Source: Bacteroides sp. (GTDB lineage Bacteria > Bacteroidota > Bacteroidia > Bacteroidales > Bacteroidaceae). From it: a DNA stretch of 28,826 nt. Location of the stretch: positions 1-28,826 of the forward strand of contig DXWV01000060.1 of the NCBI GenBank assembly GCA_019416685.1, written 5' to 3'. The position numbers and the translations under genes were made by a program. Under the pieces are notes generated by a model. The model made no database searches, was not told the DNA's origin, and saw nothing but the letters and a program-made list of their open reading frames with translations. Numbering within the stretch: the stretch's first letter is position 1; every line of letters starts with the position of its first letter. This document shows, piece by piece, positions 1-7,814 of this stretch.

Positions 1-313
1 AAGAAAGAAAATTTTGAAATTGACCAGAGGTTACTTTGGTGCAAGAAAAAATGTTTGGACCGTAGCTAAAAACACTTGGGAGAAGGGTTTGACATACGCG
101 TTCCGTGACCGTAGAAATAAGAAAAGAAACTTCCGCGCTCTCTGGATACAACGTATCAACGCTGCTGCACGTCTTGAAGGAATGTCATATTCTAAGTTGA
201 TGGGCGGTTTGCACAAAGCCGGTATCGAAATAAACCGTAAGGTTTTGGCTGATTTAGCAGTAAATCATCCGGAAGCTTTCAAGGCTGTAGTTGCTAAAGC
301 AAAAGCTGCTTAA
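1..313 (+). CDS. rplT: 50S ribosomal protein L20, 3' part
   Basis: Large-subunit ribosomal protein L20, which binds 23S rRNA and is needed for early 50S assembly. The reading frame is open from the first base of the window (codons begin at base 2, RKKILKLTRG...), so the first dozen or so residues, including the true start, lie outside. The motifs GYFGARKN, RDRRNKKR, LWIQRINAAAR and YSKLMGGL are the conserved core of the family, and the C-terminus (AVVAKAKAA) is complete. The TTG at 14 is an internal codon, not a start. In most bacteria the gene sits in infC-rpmI-rplT; the stop is followed by a strong terminator, so this is the operon end. Confidence 0.97.
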   Translation, partial: RKKILKLTRGYFGARKNVWTVAKNTWEKGLTYAFRDRRNKKRNFRALWIQRINAAARLEGMSYSKLMGGLHKAGIEINRKVLADLAVNHPEAFKAVVAKAKAA

Positions 314-338
314 GTCACACAGTGTAAGAATTATAGGT

Positions 339-370
339 GCCGGTTGCTGTAAAGCAACCGGCATTTTTCT
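339..370 (+). terminator. Intrinsic terminator of the rplT operon
   Basis: A perfect 10-bp stem, GCCGGTTGCT (339-348) with AGCAACCGGC (353-362), closes a GTAA tetraloop and is followed by ATTTTTCTTTT. It lies 25 bases after the rplT stop. Confidence 0.93.
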
Positions 371-435
371 TTTCCGGAACTCCCTTTGGACGGGAGGAAA
401 AGTTACTTTGGGGGTAAACAAAAAGCTGCTTTTCC

Positions 436-466
436 TTGTTTATCTCATACAAAGTTGTTACATTTG
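436..466 (+). promoter_or_regulatory. Bacteroidetes sigma-ABfr-type promoter of the 6S RNA
   Basis: TACATTTG at 459-466 matches the Bacteroidetes -7 box TAnnTTTG, and TTG at 436-438 sits 20 bases upstream as the -33 element. Transcription should start near 472. The position between the rplT terminator and the RNA fits an independent promoter. Confidence 0.75.
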
Positions 467-471
467 TGTAG

Positions 472-658
472 TTAAAATATTAGCCGTATCGACTGGATCG
501 GGAAACTCTTCAAATTAATCTGATAAACCGAGAACGCTTCAGCTCTCAATGGCGGGCCACATCCTTCGGGACAGCTTAATGCCGGTGGATTACAAAGGGG
601 GCGAGCACTCAAATCTTGTTCTATCAGAGTTTCATCACATCGTCGGTGCGGCTTTTTT
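472..658 (+). ncRNA. ssrS: 6S RNA, Bacteroidales-1 type
   Basis: Noncoding RNA of about 185 nt that is expected to bind RNA polymerase and mimic an open promoter. Seen directly: an 11-bp closing stem (GCCGTATCGAC, 483-493, with GTCGGTGCGGC, 642-652, two G-U pairs), an 8-bp inner stem (GAAACTCT, 502-509, with AGAGTTTC, 626-633), a large central region, and a T-run at 653-658, so the closing stem doubles as terminator. Family knowledge: the Bacteroidales-1 motif, later recognised as the Bacteroidales 6S RNA, typically lies just downstream of the L20 gene and starts from a TAnnTTTG promoter; both hold here. The exact 5' end is inferred from the promoter. Confidence 0.85.
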
Positions 659-673
659 ATACCCTTCCTCTTT

Positions 674-1441
674 ATGATATTTTATTTTTCTGGTACAGGA
701 AACTCTAAGTGGGTTGCAGGGCAGCTTGCTGGTATGCTGAAAGAACAACTGATATTCATTCCGGAAGCTATGCGGAATGCAGTTACCCATTACGAGTTGG
801 CCGATAATGAGAAGGTCGGTTTTGTATTTCCTATTTATTCCTGGGGGCCTCCTCTTATTGTTCTTCAATTCTTGCAGAGTTTATCTTTATCTAATTATCA
901 TAGTCAGTATTTCTTTTTCGTGTGTACGTGTGGTGATGATACCGGGCTGGCTCAACAGGTGTTTTGCGACGCAGTAGCCGTGAGAGGATGGAGATGCGAT
1001 GCGGGATTCTCGGTCACTATGCCTAATAATTACGTATTGCTTCCTGGATTTGATGTAGACTCTAAAGAGGTAGAGAAACAGAAACTTGATAATGCAGTTC
1101 AAAGACTGGCCGAAGTAGAGGAGATGATAGGAGAGAGAATTAAATCTTTTCAGTGCAATGAAGGACGTTTTCCTTTTATCAAAACGAGGCTGATCAATCC
1201 TCTCTTTATTAAGAAGGGTATATCGGTGAAACAGTTTCATGCAACGGATGCTTGTATTGCCTGTAAACGGTGCGAGAAGGCTTGTCCGATGTTGAATATT
1301 GTGATGGTGGGGTGGAAGCCGGTTTGGGGAGCGGATTGTACTTCCTGCCTGGCTTGTTATCATGTATGTCCGCAGAATGCTGTGCAGTATGGGAAAGCTA
1401 CAAAGAAGAAGGGGCAGTACTTCAACCCGAATGCAAAGTGA
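674..1441 (+). CDS. EFR1-family flavodoxin/ferredoxin fusion protein
   Basis: Electron-transfer protein of 255 aa. Residues 1 to about 160 form a flavodoxin-like domain with the FMN phosphate loop FSGTGNSK at 5-12 and the segment PIYSWGPP at 53-60. Residues 190-240 form a bacterial two-[4Fe-4S] ferredoxin with both full CxxCxxCxxxCP clusters (C194, C197, C200, C204 and C222, C225, C228, C232). EFR1 proteins are cytoplasmic and widespread in anaerobes; the redox partner is unknown. The ATG follows the 6S RNA T-run by only 16 bases, so there is no room for a separate promoter in that gap. The gene is convergent with xpt. Confidence 0.85.
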   Translation: MIFYFSGTGNSKWVAGQLAGMLKEQLIFIPEAMRNAVTHYELADNEKVGFVFPIYSWGPPLIVLQFLQSLSLSNYHSQYFFFVCTCGDDTGLAQQVFCDAVAVRGWRCDAGFSVTMPNNYVLLPGFDVDSKEVEKQKLDNAVQRLAEVEEMIGERIKSFQCNEGRFPFIKTRLINPLFIKKGISVKQFHATDACIACKRCEKACPMLNIVMVGWKPVWGADCTSCLACYHVCPQNAVQYGKATKKKGQYFNPNAK

Positions 1442-1466
1442 CTGGTGACTGCTGCGGGATTTCTAA

Positions 1467-1515
1467 AATCCGAATGCAAAGTGTTCCCCGTAGTTTGCGC
1501 TGCCGGATTATCTGA
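1467..1515. terminator. Hairpin between convergent genes, probable bidirectional terminator
   Basis: AATCCG (1467-1472) pairs with CGGATT (1504-1509), and inside it GCAAA (1476-1480) pairs with TTTGC (1494-1498). The plus side continues into ATCTGATTTTTAT and the minus side into TTTTAG. It overlaps the xpt stop codon, which lowers confidence for the minus direction. Confidence 0.5.
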
Positions 1516-2074
1516 TTTTTATCTGGCAGTTTGATAAATCTTCGATGATGGCCAGGCTTTCTACCCGTACACCTTGCTCTTCAAGTGTTTTCCGGCCATT
1601 TTGAAAGGCTTTTTCTATAATGAATCCCATTCCTACCAGATTGGCGCCCGATTGCTTGATCAAGTCCAGCACGCCGAGGGCGGCATTTCCATAGGCGAGA
1701 AAGTCGTCGATAAAGAGCACATTGTCTTTGGGGGTGAGGAAATCGGAGCTGATAACTACTTCATAGTCACGATCTTTAGTGAAGGAGTGTACGGTGGTGC
1801 TCAATGCGTTCTGAATGGTTTTGGGCGATTTCTTTTTGGCAAATACAACGGGGAGGTCCATGAGGTAGCCGGTCATGATGGCGGGGGCAATGCCACTGGC
1901 TTCTATAGTCATGATTTTATTGACGTTGGTAGCGGCGAAGCGGCGAACGAATTCCACTCCGATGGATTTCATCAATACGGGGTCCATTTGATGGTTGATG
2001 AAGCTGTCTACTTTGAGGATGCCTCCTTCGAAACATCTTCCGTCCTGCTGGATTCTTTTCTTTAATAACTGCAT
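1508..2074 (-). CDS. xpt: Xanthine phosphoribosyltransferase
   Basis: Purine salvage enzyme: xanthine + PRPP gives XMP + PPi in the cytoplasm. The 188-aa length matches the Xpt family. The PRPP-binding loop is at about 118-133 (VLFIDDFLAYGNAALG), with two Asp followed by a small-residue turn. TIEASGIAPA at 56-65 and the basic loop AKKKSPKT at 79-86 are also characteristic of Xpt. The start codon begins MQLLKKRIQQDG, the usual N-terminus. No purine riboswitch is visible in the 109-bp upstream gap, unlike in many Firmicutes xpt genes. Confidence 0.93.
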   Translation of the reverse strand: MQLLKKRIQQDGRCFEGGILKVDSFINHQMDPVLMKSIGVEFVRRFAATNVNKIMTIEASGIAPAIMTGYLMDLPVVFAKKKSPKTIQNALSTTVHSFTKDRDYEVVISSDFLTPKDNVLFIDDFLAYGNAALGVLDLIKQSGANLVGMGFIIEKAFQNGRKTLEEQGVRVESLAIIEDLSNCQIKIR

Positions 2075-2132
2075 AATAAATAAGGAAAATGGGATATGTC
2101 AACATGTCATTTTCTAAAGAAATTGATATGCT

Positions 2133-2173
2133 AATGCGCCAATTCGGAGAGGATGACCTTCGATTGGCGCATT
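2133..2173 (-). terminator. Hairpin downstream of paaK, probable operon terminator
   Basis: Perfect 11-bp inverted repeat AATGCGCCAAT (2133-2143) and ATTGGCGCATT (2163-2173), 9 bases after the paaK stop on the minus strand. The U-tract on the minus side is weak (AGCATATCAATTTC), so termination could be inefficient. Confidence 0.55.
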
Positions 2174-2182
2174 GGTATCTTT

Positions 2183-3490
2183 TTATTTGTTGTTTCTCAA
2201 GTCTTTTACTCTTACGGCTTTACCTTCACTTTGAGGGAGAGAGCCTTTTTTGACTAACTTGAGTTTTGGTGTAACCAGTATTTCGTCTTTAAGCTGGCGG
2301 GTAATTTCTTTGCGGATACGCTCCAGTTCGATGTAGTTGTCGGTAGAGAGATCGCTCAGTTCTACTTCAACAATCATTTCATCCTGATTGCTGACTGTCT
2401 CGAGGGTAATGAGGTAGTTGCTGCCCAGCTGTGGGAACTGCACCAGTATCTTTTCGACCTGCATCGGGAAGATGTTGACTCCTTTGATAATGAACATATC
2501 GTCGCTGCGTCCTTTGATGCGGTCTATGCGCAGGTGTGTACGTCCGCAGGGGCAATTGCCGGGCAGGATGCGGGTAAGGTCGCGGGTGCGGTAGCGGAGC
2601 AGGGGCATCATTTCGCGGTCGAGGGTGGTGAGTACAAGTTCTCCGATTTCTCCTTCCGGAACGGGTTCTCCTGTTTCGGGGTCGATGATTTCTACAAAAT
2701 AGCAGTCTTCCCAGAAGTGCATGCCGTTTTGTTCGGTGCACTCGAAGGCTACACCGGGACCGTTCATCTCTGTCATACCGAAACTGTTGTAGGCTTTGAC
2801 ACCCAGCATGCGTTCTATTTTCTTCCGTTGCTCGTCGGTGTGCGGTTCGGCGCCGATGACGAGGGTTTTCAGCGTGGTACCTGCGGGGTCCATGCCCTCT
2901 TCCTGGAACACTTCGGCCAGGCGGATGGCATAACTGGGGATGGCGTGTAGGGCGGTGGTTTTGAAGTCGTTGATAAACTTGATCTGCCGTTTGCTGTTGC
3001 CTGCGGCGGCGGGTACGGTGAGTGCTCCCAGTCGTTCGGCTCCGTATTGGAATCCGAGTCCTCCGGTGAACATGCCGTAGCCGGAGCTGTTCTGGAACAC
3101 GTCTGTTTTGCGGATGCCTACCATGTAGAGGCAGCGTGCTACGAGGTTTGCCCAGGAGTCGAGGTCGTGTTGTGAATGTACAATGACGGTGGGGTTTCCG
3201 GTGGTGCCACTTGAGGAGTGAATGCGTACGCCGTCATTTTGCATGTCGCCGGCCACGAGTCCGAAGGGGTAGTGGGCGCGCATGTCTGTTTTGGTGGTGA
3301 AGGGTATTTTCCGGATGTCATCCAGTGTCTGTATGGACTGGGCTGTGATGCCGTGTTCTTTGAAGACTTTCTGATAATAAGGGGCGTTTGCCGCTATCGA
3401 AACTGTTTTCCGGAGCCGTTGCAACTGTAGTTCGTTCAGTTTGTCGCGGCTCATGGTTTCTATATCTTCTTCCCAGTATGTTGTATTCAT
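2183..3490 (-). CDS. paaK: Phenylacetate-CoA ligase family enzyme
   Basis: ATP-dependent ligase that joins phenylacetate or related arylacetates to CoA through an acyl-AMP intermediate. The 435-aa protein starts at MNTTYWEEDIETMSRDKL, the usual PaaK N-terminus. The frame stays open further upstream, but that stretch is only the shadow of iorB and is excluded. The AMP-binding signature SSSGTTGNPTV is at 92-102, FGMTEMNGPG at 237-246, and YRTRDLTRI at 300-308 is followed by the conserved NCPCGRTH and the hinge GRSDDMFIIKGVNIFP (327-342). It is the last gene of iorA-iorB-paaK, 74 bp after iorB. In anaerobes this trio links aromatic amino-acid breakdown to arylacetates and arylacetyl-CoA. Confidence 0.9.
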   Translation of the reverse strand: MNTTYWEEDIETMSRDKLNELQLQRLRKTVSIAANAPYYQKVFKEHGITAQSIQTLDDIRKIPFTTKTDMRAHYPFGLVAGDMQNDGVRIHSSSGTTGNPTVIVHSQHDLDSWANLVARCLYMVGIRKTDVFQNSSGYGMFTGGLGFQYGAERLGALTVPAAAGNSKRQIKFINDFKTTALHAIPSYAIRLAEVFQEEGMDPAGTTLKTLVIGAEPHTDEQRKKIERMLGVKAYNSFGMTEMNGPGVAFECTEQNGMHFWEDCYFVEIIDPETGEPVPEGEIGELVLTTLDREMMPLLRYRTRDLTRILPGNCPCGRTHLRIDRIKGRSDDMFIIKGVNIFPMQVEKILVQFPQLGSNYLITLETVSNQDEMIVEVELSDLSTDNYIELERIRKEITRQLKDEILVTPKLKLVKKGSLPQSEGKAVRVKDLRNNK

Positions 3491-3564
3491 GGCTATTTGG
3501 TTGATGTGCCAATTGTGTTGCGGTTGTTTTTCAATCGTTGCACAATCGGCACATGGGTGGTATT

Positions 3565-4149
3565 TTATTTGATTATTTTTTCGGCTATTTCTTTGCCGGC
3601 TTCCAGGGCTTTGAGGTTCATTTCTACGATGGCTTCTCCTTTGCGCTGGAATATTTCGCGGATGCTGTCTTGTATCTTCTGGTAGTCGATGCCCAGGAAT
3701 GGGATGGTGGCTCCCAGCAATACGATGTTGGCTACACGTGCCGAGCCTACTTCTTTGGCTACTTTGTCTACATTGAGCACTACTTTGTGGGGGAGTTTGC
3801 CGATTTCGGCCAGTACGTCTTCCTGTGCGGGATAGTTGGGGATGTTGACGAATGGTGTTTCGTTGGTCACCAACCAGCCTTCGGGGCTGAGGTAGGGCAG
3901 GTAGCGCAGTCCTTCCATGGGTTCGAGCGAGATGATGAGGTCGCACTTTCCGGAGGGGATGAGGTCTGACGCAATGGGTTGGTCGCTGATGCGGAGGTTG
4001 GATTGTACGTCTCCTCCGCGCTGGCTCATGCCGTGTACTTCGGCTTGCTTCATGTATAGCCCGTCTTTCAGGGCTGCCTTACCGATGACTGTGGCGATTG
4101 ACAGAATGCCCTGTCCGCCTACTCCTGATAGTATGATGTCTTTTTTCAT
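3565..4149 (-). CDS. iorB: Indolepyruvate:ferredoxin oxidoreductase, beta (gamma-domain) subunit
   Basis: Small subunit of the enzyme that oxidatively decarboxylates indolepyruvate, phenylpyruvate and 4-hydroxyphenylpyruvate to the aryl-acetyl-CoA, reducing ferredoxin. The 194-aa sequence opens with DIILSGVGGQGILS (4-17), the CoA/gamma-domain signature, followed by EVHGMSQRGGDVQS (38-51), both typical of 2-oxoacid:ferredoxin oxidoreductase gamma domains. It starts 3 bp after the iorA stop on the minus strand, so the two subunits should be translated together. Confidence 0.92.
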   Translation of the reverse strand: MKKDIILSGVGGQGILSIATVIGKAALKDGLYMKQAEVHGMSQRGGDVQSNLRISDQPIASDLIPSGKCDLIISLEPMEGLRYLPYLSPEGWLVTNETPFVNIPNYPAQEDVLAEIGKLPHKVVLNVDKVAKEVGSARVANIVLLGATIPFLGIDYQKIQDSIREIFQRKGEAIVEMNLKALEAGKEIAEKIIK

Positions 4150-4152
4150 GGC

Positions 4153-5745
4153 TTACTTGTTTCTTTTTTTACGTGCTAATGTTTGGATACACTCTCTGCG
4201 GGGAATGATGACTGACACGCCGTGGTAGTTGAGTTCTTCGCGTAGGGTCTGTTTCATTTCTTCGTAGTTTTTTTTCAGCGGGGTCATCACGCGGATGTGT
4301 GCGGGGTCAACTCCCAGTCCTGTGCAGATGGCTTCGATGCGTCCTGTTCCGGCAGAGTCTTGTCCGCCGGTCATGGCGGTGGTTTCGTTGTCGGAGATGA
4401 TGATGGTTACATCGGCATTTTCGTTGACGCAGTCCAACAGTCCAGTCATGCCGGAGTGTGTGAAGGTGGAGTCGCCGATAACGGCTACGGCGGGGTAAAG
4501 TCCTCCGTCGGCAGCACCTTTGGCCATGGTGATGGAGGCGCCCATGTCTACGCAGGAGTTGATGGCGTTGAAGGGTGCGTTGGCTCCCAGTGTGTAGCAG
4601 CCGATGTCGCTGAATACTTTGTGTGTGGGGTATTCTTCGGTCAGCACCTGGGTGAGTGTGATGTACATGTCACGATGTCCGCAACCTTCACACAGGGCGG
4701 GTGGGCGCATTTCGACTACGGAGGGTACGCTGAATTCGGATTTGTTTTCTTTGCCCACGGCACGTGCCACGGAGTCTGGGTTCAGCTCTCCGTCTTGTGA
4801 GAGTGTGCCGTCGAGGCGTCCTTTTACTTTGAGTCCGATGCCCAGATAGCCTTTGAGTTGTTTTTCGACGAAAGGCTGGCCGTCTTCGAGGACGAGTATT
4901 TCGTCACAGGTTTCTATGAGCTGCATCAGTTGTTTTTTGGGGAGTGGGTATTGGCCTATTTTGAGTACGGGGTATTCACAACCTTCCGGATAGTTTTCCA
5001 TGAGGTAGTTGTAGCCGATACCGCAGGCGATGATGCCCAGTTTTTTGTTGGGGCCGTCGGTGTATTTGTTGTAGGGTGATGCTTCGGAAGCGCGGATAAA
5101 TTCGTCCTGGCGGGCCAGCAGTGCTTTGTAGCGTTTGCGTGCATTGCCGGGCAGGAGGATAAACTGGCGGGGATCTTCGGCAAAGGCGATTTCGTTTTGT
5201 GGCTTTTGCGGTTTCTGTTCTACGCCGGAACGTGAGTGTGCCAAGCGGGTTACCATGCGCAGCAACAGGGGTTCGCCGGTTTTCTCGGAGAATTCAAATC
5301 CATTGTACACCATGTCGTAGGCTTCCTGCTGGTTACTGGGTTCGTACATCGGGATGAGTGAGAAGTCGCCATAGAAGCGGCTGTCTTGTTCGTTCTGTGA
5401 GGAGTGCATGCTGGGATCGTCGGCGGCTACTACGATCAGGCCACCTTTTACGCCGGTGATGGCTGAGTTGATGAAGCAGTCGGCAGCTACGTTCATGCCT
5501 ACGTGTTTCATGCAGACGAGTGCGCGTTTGCCAACGAAGGACATGCCCAGGGCGGCCTCCATAGCTGTTTTTTCGTTGGCTGCCCAGCGGTTGTGTATGT
5601 TTCTTTCACTCGTAATGGGAGACATCTGGATGTATTCCGTTATCTCGGTTGAAGGGGTGCCCGGATAGGCGTACACGCCTGAGAGTCCGGCATCCAGTGC
5701 AGCTTGTGCAATGGCTTCGTCGCCAAGTAAGAGTTGCTTGCTCAT
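4153..5745 (-). CDS. iorA: Indolepyruvate:ferredoxin oxidoreductase, alpha subunit
   Basis: Catalytic, thiamine-pyrophosphate-binding subunit (530 aa) that partners with IorB. Residues 1-170 form the pyruvate:ferredoxin oxidoreductase N-terminal domain (AYPGTPSTEI, 26-35). Residues 345-510 form the TPP domain: CEGCGH at 352-357, GDSTFTHSG at 424-432 and the Mg/TPP Asn at about 453 (SDNETTAMTGG). Many archaeal IorA proteins exceed 600 aa and carry a C-terminal two-[4Fe-4S] ferredoxin domain. That domain is absent here: the protein ends in a basic tail (ARKKRNK) with no CxxCxxC cluster. It is the first gene of the operon; no clear TAnnTTTG box was found upstream. Confidence 0.92.
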   Translation of the reverse strand: MSKQLLLGDEAIAQAALDAGLSGVYAYPGTPSTEITEYIQMSPITSERNIHNRWAANEKTAMEAALGMSFVGKRALVCMKHVGMNVAADCFINSAITGVKGGLIVVAADDPSMHSSQNEQDSRFYGDFSLIPMYEPSNQQEAYDMVYNGFEFSEKTGEPLLLRMVTRLAHSRSGVEQKPQKPQNEIAFAEDPRQFILLPGNARKRYKALLARQDEFIRASEASPYNKYTDGPNKKLGIIACGIGYNYLMENYPEGCEYPVLKIGQYPLPKKQLMQLIETCDEILVLEDGQPFVEKQLKGYLGIGLKVKGRLDGTLSQDGELNPDSVARAVGKENKSEFSVPSVVEMRPPALCEGCGHRDMYITLTQVLTEEYPTHKVFSDIGCYTLGANAPFNAINSCVDMGASITMAKGAADGGLYPAVAVIGDSTFTHSGMTGLLDCVNENADVTIIISDNETTAMTGGQDSAGTGRIEAICTGLGVDPAHIRVMTPLKKNYEEMKQTLREELNYHGVSVIIPRRECIQTLARKKRNK

Positions 5746-5787
5746 ATCTTTGTTTTTTAATTAGTGTTAGTCACGGTTATTTTTATT

Positions 5788-5925
5788 TAGTAGTCAGGTA
5801 GTTAAGTAAGTACTAAAGCGAGTAGTTAAGTAGTTAAGCAGTCAAGTCGTTAAGTAGAAATGTTTCATTTTATCTATTCTACTTGCTACTTAACTACTTA
5901 CTTTACTACTCGCTTGTCTACTTCC
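5788..5925. repeat. TAGTTAAG-type repeat array in inverted arrangement
   Basis: Between iorA and mltG, 5788-5856 contains repeated variants of AGTTAAGTAG, and 5878-5925 carries the reverse-complement form (CTACTTAACTACTTAC). The segment AAGCGAGTAGT on the left has an exact reverse complement, ACTACTCGCTT, on the right. The two arms could fold into an imperfect hairpin of about 40 bp. No ORF is present. It could act downstream of mltG as a transcript end, or be a dispersed intergenic repeat. Confidence 0.7.
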
Positions 5926-5969
5926 AGTCTTTGGCAAAGATACATTTTTACGGTCATTTTATCACAGAA

Positions 5970-7007
5970 TTACTTGAAAATCTTTCTTTCGTTCAGTGCT
6001 TTCCAGTATTTTCTGGCATTTGCCATGTGGTCGGTATAGTTGGATGCAAAGTTGTGGGTGCCCGAGAAATCTTCTTTGGCACACATGTACAGGTAGTTGT
6101 GGCGGGTGTAGTTGAGCACGCTGTCTATGCCTTTGGCTGAGGGGATGCGTATCGGTCCGGGAGGGAGCCCGGTGTTGGTATAGGTGTTGTAGGGCGATTC
6201 TACGCGCAGGTTTTCGTTGGAGATTCTTCTCAGTCCGAAGTCTTGCAGGGCAAATTTGATGGTAGGGTCTGCCTGAAGGGGCATTCCGGTGTGCAGGCGG
6301 TTGATGTAGAGTCCGGCTACGGTGGGTTTTTCGGCGTTGTTGTTCGTCTCTTCTTCCACAATGGAGGCGAGGGTGCACACCTCTTCGGGGCTCATGCCGA
6401 TGGCCTGGGCTTTGGCGAGGCGTTCGGCGTTCCAGAATTTCCGGTGTTCCTTCTGCATGCGTTCAAAGAAATCATCGGCGCTCATGTCCCAGTACACTTG
6501 GTAGGTTTCGGGGATGAAGAGGCAGGGCATGGTTTCCGGGCTGTAACCCAGTTGCTGTTGGAAGGCGGGGTCGAAAAGGGGGGCAGCTATTTCGGCAGAG
6601 TCTATCATGAGTTGGCGGGCTACGCTGCGTGCCAGGCGGTCGAGAGTGCGAACGCTGCCGATGGTGAGGTTGATGGGCTCCTGATAGCCGCGGGAGAGGC
6701 GGCTGTAGACGTGGTAGGCGTTGTCGCCGGGGCGAATGGGGTATCGTCCGGTGTGGATTGTTTTTTCGAGTTGTCGGTATTTGGCCAGCCAGCGGAATCC
6801 GGTGAGGGTGGTGGGATGGCCGTAGGTTTTCACCTTATTATATATGGAGTCGGCTGTGTCGTCGCGGTCGATGTATACGTAGACGGTGCGGGCCGGATGA
6901 AACTGTGGATACAGAAGGTAATAATAAACGGTTCCGGCAGCTGTTGCGCAGGCGATAAGGAGGATGGCCAGGAGGCTGATGAGGATTTTTTTCTTTTTCT
7001 TTTCCAT
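5970..7007 (-). CDS. mltG: Endolytic murein transglycosylase MltG
   Basis: Inner-membrane enzyme that cleaves nascent glycan strands inside the chain and releases peptidoglycan polymers from the synthesis machinery (YceG/MltG family). The 345-aa protein has a basic start (MEKKKKKIL), one membrane helix at about 8-30, and a large extracytoplasmic domain. The catalytic motif LASIVEEET is at 213-221, with Glu218 in the position of the known catalytic Glu. The family signature YNTYTNTGLPPGPIRIP is at 273-289. A basic lysine run precedes the helix, giving an N-in topology. A TAnnTTTG box lies just upstream (7036-7043), so it is probably transcribed alone. Confidence 0.94.
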   Translation of the reverse strand: MEKKKKKILISLLAILLIACATAAGTVYYYLLYPQFHPARTVYVYIDRDDTADSIYNKVKTYGHPTTLTGFRWLAKYRQLEKTIHTGRYPIRPGDNAYHVYSRLSRGYQEPINLTIGSVRTLDRLARSVARQLMIDSAEIAAPLFDPAFQQQLGYSPETMPCLFIPETYQVYWDMSADDFFERMQKEHRKFWNAERLAKAQAIGMSPEEVCTLASIVEEETNNNAEKPTVAGLYINRLHTGMPLQADPTIKFALQDFGLRRISNENLRVESPYNTYTNTGLPPGPIRIPSAKGIDSVLNYTRHNYLYMCAKEDFSGTHNFASNYTDHMANARKYWKALNERKIFK

Positions 7008-7035
7008 GGGGAATGTTGACGTTATAAAACGGGTT

Positions 7036-7043
7036 CAAAGGTA
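7036..7043 (-). promoter_or_regulatory. Putative -7 box of mltG
   Basis: On the minus strand the bases read TACCTTTG, an exact TAnnTTTG match, about 28 bp before the mltG start codon. The -33 element is not obvious. The rest of the 336-bp gap to the next gene is AT-rich, with only the divergent promoter at 7303-7334 recognised. Confidence 0.5.
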
Positions 7044-7302
7044 AGAAGAATCCTGATAATTTCGGGGGATGGGTAGAGGAAATAATGATGTGGAAATGTA
7101 CTAATTTGATAATGTGGTATTTGGGGGAGAGAGGATAATACGCAGTAATGTGCTGTATGGTGGTGTGGACTATGTAATTCTTCCTCTTTACCCTTTGTGC
7201 GTTTCTGTGTTTATTAAGATAAGTAATATTTTCAATGTGGATGTGTATAGAGAGTAATAGGTTGTTTACTGTAGATATAAAATTCATTTTTTACTCCAGT
7301 TA

Positions 7303-7334
7303 TTTCATACATTACTTTCTAAGTACTACTTTTG
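7303..7334 (+). promoter_or_regulatory. Putative promoter of the nucleotidyltransferase-like gene
   Basis: TACTTTTG at 7327-7334 matches TAnnTTTG, and TTTC at 7303-7306 lies 20 bases upstream in place of the -33 TTTG. The expected start near 7340 leaves only a few bases before the ATG at 7344. Confidence 0.5.
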
Positions 7335-7343
7335 TAGAAAAAA

Positions 7344-7814
7344 ATGAAAGATCAAATATTATCCACTTTGGCTGAAGCAACTGAAGGACTCAACTTATTG
7401 AATGGCGATTATTATATAATCGGTTCGTCAGCCATCATACTTTCTGGTATTGATGTTGGAATAACCCATGATATCGATATTTTGACTAACTCTTATAATT
7501 CTAATGTTTTAAGGACCGAGTGGAATGATAAGTTAGTGAAGGATCCCTCGATGAAGGAGTCGAACCTTTTTAAATCGGATTTTGCATGTTTTCAATTTTC
7601 CGAAATGCAGATTGAAGTACTGGGTGATCTTAAAGTTTTCAAAGGAAATTGTTGGGTTCATCTGGATGTTAATGACTATAATGTATTGAAATTGAATGAC
7701 ATGGAATTTAAAATTCCTACATTAACAGAACAAATACAAATTCTTAATTTGTTTGGAAGAAAGAAGGATATACACCGAATCGATATTATTAATGAACATA
7801 TGAATTGGCAATAA
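7344..7814 (+). CDS. Nucleotidyltransferase-fold protein, AbiEii/MNT-like
   Basis: A 156-aa protein with the nucleotidyltransferase signature: GSSAIILSG at 27-35 followed by HDIDIL at 42-47, giving the Asp-x-Asp pair D43/D45 that would bind metal. A possible third acidic residue lies in IEVLGDL further on. This arrangement is typical of small predicted nucleotidyltransferases of the AbiEii/DUF6036 kind, some of which are toxins and others house-keeping enzymes. The substrate is unknown. It has no adjoining antitoxin-like gene on either side, so a toxin-antitoxin role is not supported. It is the first gene of an AT-rich islet between mltG and a nuclease gene. Confidence 0.6.
   Translation: MKDQILSTLAEATEGLNLLNGDYYIIGSSAIILSGIDVGITHDIDILTNSYNSNVLRTEWNDKLVKDPSMKESNLFKSDFACFQFSEMQIEVLGDLKVFKGNCWVHLDVNDYNVLKLNDMEFKIPTLTEQIQILNLFGRKKDIHRIDIINEHMNWQ

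Noticed and set aside
1427..1483. Direct repeat of CCGAATGCAAAGTG at 1427-1440 and 1470-1483
   Set aside because: A single small duplication that includes the EFR1 stop codon; no sign of a mobile element or further copies in the window.
2075..2182. A purine riboswitch in front of xpt
   Set aside because: The 108-bp gap shows one simple inverted repeat of the paaK terminator and no three-way junction with the conserved loop bases of purine aptamers.
3491..3946. An open frame upstream of paaK that would add about 150 residues to the protein
   Set aside because: It is rich in Arg, His and Pro in a pattern typical of a shadow frame, lies over iorB in another frame, and the normal PaaK start is at 3490.
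7344..7814. A toxin-antitoxin pair built on the nucleotidyltransferase-like gene
   Set aside because: No adjoining small antitoxin or HEPN-type gene is present; the gaps on both sides are noncoding.
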